From NCBI GenBank assembly GCA_027483005.1, contig JAIXVN010000371.1, positions 1 through 6,885 on the forward strand: DNA of 6,885 nt. The letters run 5' to 3'. This document shows positions 5,890-6,885 of the stretch, in pieces. The notes beneath the pieces are model-generated. The model ran no database searches. It saw nothing but the letters and a program-made list of their open reading frames with translations, and was not told the origin of the DNA. The stretch's first letter is position 1. Each line of letters opens with the position of its first letter. The translations under genes and the position numbers were made by a program. The stretch is from Verrucomicrobiaceae bacterium (GTDB lineage Bacteria; Verrucomicrobiota; Verrucomicrobiia; Verrucomicrobiales; Akkermansiaceae).

Positions 5890-6885
<996 letters not shown>

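Overview
The window looks like chromosomal DNA from a Verrucomicrobiae bacterium (order Verrucomicrobiales). Three things support this. The 16S rRNA gene at the right end carries at 6220-6237 the exact target of the Verrucomicrobiales-type bacterial probe EUB338-III (ACACCTACGGGTGGCAGC). The first gene is a HEAT / LamG-like / cytochrome c protein of a family centred on Planctomycetes and Verrucomicrobia. The DNA is GC-rich, and none of the starts has a strong Shine-Dalgarno sequence. The genus cannot be fixed by eye; the 16S reads most like the Luteolibacter/Haloferula/Verrucomicrobium area.

Layout from left to right. (1) 1-2115, + strand: the 3' part of a large secreted or periplasmic HEAT-repeat protein with a LamG-like domain and a C-terminal haem-binding domain; its start lies outside the window. 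(2) 2131-2160: a perfect 10-bp hairpin that can terminate both this gene and the converging next one. (3) 2184-2828, - strand: a secreted, proline-rich protein with four EF-hands in two duplicated pairs. (4) 2829-3046: a divergent intergenic region with two GTnAA-N6-GTAAA direct-repeat pairs resembling CpxR boxes, and an inverted repeat that can cover the EF-hand start codon. (5) 3047-5331, + strand: a CpxR/OmpR-type response regulator and a membrane histidine kinase, overlapping by 4 bp (GTGA). (6) 5332-5889: no gene, but an rRNA-type promoter with an A-rich upstream element and a GCGCC discriminator, then a leader of about 300 nt with several hairpins and a boxA-like antitermination sequence. 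(7) 5890 to the end: the first ~1 kb of 16S rRNA, cut by the window edge.

The most interesting unit is 2184-5331. A secreted EF-hand protein is divergent from a CpxRA-like pair, the same arrangement as cpxP beside cpxRA in enterobacteria but with an unrelated, probably calcium-binding protein in the CpxP position. The kinase's extracytoplasmic domain has its own proline-rich stretch. The pair also departs from the norm at two residues: the Thr four after the phospho-His is Ala, and the conserved Lys-Pro of the receiver is Lys-Thr. My inference is an envelope or calcium sensing circuit in which the kinase and regulator control the EF-hand gene and that protein feeds back on the kinase. The sequence supports the architecture; ligand and wiring are hypotheses.
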